DNA of 31,181 nt, taken from contig NW_026251865.1 of the NCBI RefSeq assembly GCF_025024155.1, positions 1 to 31,181 on the forward strand, given 5' to 3'. The stretch comes from Gamsiella multidivaricata. Taxonomy: Eukaryota; Mortierellomycota; Mortierellomycetes; Mortierellales; Mortierellaceae. Shown piece by piece: positions 30,622 to 31,181 of this stretch (the first letter of the stretch is position 1; the number at the start of each line of letters is the position of its first letter). Below the pieces are notes generated by a model. It ran no database searches. It was given only the letters and a program-made list of their open reading frames with translations, and had not been told where the DNA came from. Position numbers and translations under genes: made by a program.

Positions 30622-31181
30622 ATGGCCACTCACCAGATCCTCAAGAAGGTCCAGCTCGACACCTTCTCCGGTATTTCCTATTCCGAACAAGTTACCGTCT
30701 GGCTCCTCTCCTTGGACGATTACTTCGACGCCCTCGATACCGAAGATGCCGAACGCATCACTTCCGCTCCTTTGCTCTTCCGAAGCAACGCCAAACTTTG
30801 GTGGCAAGGTTTCCGACAGGAATTCCATGCCAACTCTGGCACCTGGCTCGACCTCAAGAATTTCCTCATCGTACAGTTCGAAGACCCTAACCTGATCCAG
30901 AACGCCCGCGACGAACTTGCCCGCTTGAGACAGACAACGTCAGTCGTGAAGTACATCGAGAAGTTCAATATCCTCCGTGTCCGTGCTGGCGATGTGTCCG
31001 AATCCGAGGCAATCCAGCGATTCCGAGATGGACTCAAACCTGTTTTGCATATGCACTTCCGTGGTAATCCGGAGCATAACCGATCCTTGTCTCAAGTTCA
31101 ACGCATCGCTGGCAGCCTTGACAACTCCTGGAATTTGTACCAAACCGACAACACCACCCGTCCGTCCCATGGCCGTTCTCC
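30622..31181 (+). CDS. Ty3/gypsy Gag polyprotein, N-terminal part (runs off window)
   Basis: An ATG at 30622 (context AACAATGGCC) opens a frame without a stop to the window end: 186 codons. The product has the retrotransposon gag pattern: VWLLSLDDYFDALD, APLLFRSNAKLWWQGF, then WLDLKNFLIVQFEDPN, ARDELARLRQT and VVKYIEKFNILR, as in the capsid domain of Ty3/gypsy Gag. It would assemble the virus-like particle of the element. Capsid helices are in order; the zinc-knuckle and Pol lie downstream. The intact frame and clean TATA/PBS suggest a recent, possibly active insertion. Confidence 0.93.
   Translation, partial: MATHQILKKVQLDTFSGISYSEQVTVWLLSLDDYFDALDTEDAERITSAPLLFRSNAKLWWQGFRQEFHANSGTWLDLKNFLIVQFEDPNLIQNARDELARLRQTTSVVKYIEKFNILRVRAGDVSESEAIQRFRDGLKPVLHMHFRGNPEHNRSLSQVQRIAGSLDNSWNLYQTDNTTRPSHGRS

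Noticed and set aside
1..31181. CRISPR arrays, prokaryotic operons or phage genes
   Set aside because: The only regularly spaced repeats are microsatellites and coding Gln repeats; genes are intron-containing and eukaryotic.

Overview
The window looks like about 31 kb of nuclear DNA from a filamentous, early-diverging fungus. The genes are split by many short GT-AG introns of roughly 70-240 nt, the proteins carry long Gln- and Ser-rich disordered stretches, poly(A/T) tracts are common, and LTR and non-LTR retroelements are dense at both ends. Protein content (Rrp40, an Mme1-type carrier, a SUV39/Clr4-type methyltransferase, a DNAJB12/14-type J-protein, a GBD/FH3 formin-like protein) fits a Mucoromycota/Mortierella-like genome. 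That placement is inference, because no rRNA or barcode is present.

Layout. 1-2290: a decayed non-LTR retrotransposon (LINE) 3' part on +, broken by a 43-bp retroposed scrap, a 188-bp solo LTR and a 235-bp TA-flanked MITE, then SINE-like repeats. 2293-25297: a gene island with DnaJ (-), a possible 46-aa ORF (+), an H3K9 methyltransferase (-), MME1 (+), RRP40 (+), a 1843-aa GBD/FH3 protein without FH2 (-), a gene-poor spacer of about 5 kb, and an 892-aa Gln-rich protein (+). 25452-26102: SINE-like repeats on -. 26103-28166: a second LINE copy on - with an intact RNase H domain. 28167-30089: the 3' end of a chromodomain Ty3/gypsy element on -, inserted in that LINE and itself cut by two further LTR-like insertions (213 bp and 836 bp). 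30090-31181: the 5' LTR and gag of another, apparently young Ty3/gypsy element on +, inserted into the chromovirus integrase and running off the window.

The host genes do not form one pathway: they cover ER-membrane chaperoning, heterochromatin marking, mitochondrial magnesium transport, RNA decay, and probably Rho/actin-linked morphogenesis. One thematic link is that a chromodomain H3K9 methyltransferase lies in the same window as a chromovirus integrase with its own chromodomain. Exons were assigned by hand from splice sites, frame continuity and family fit.
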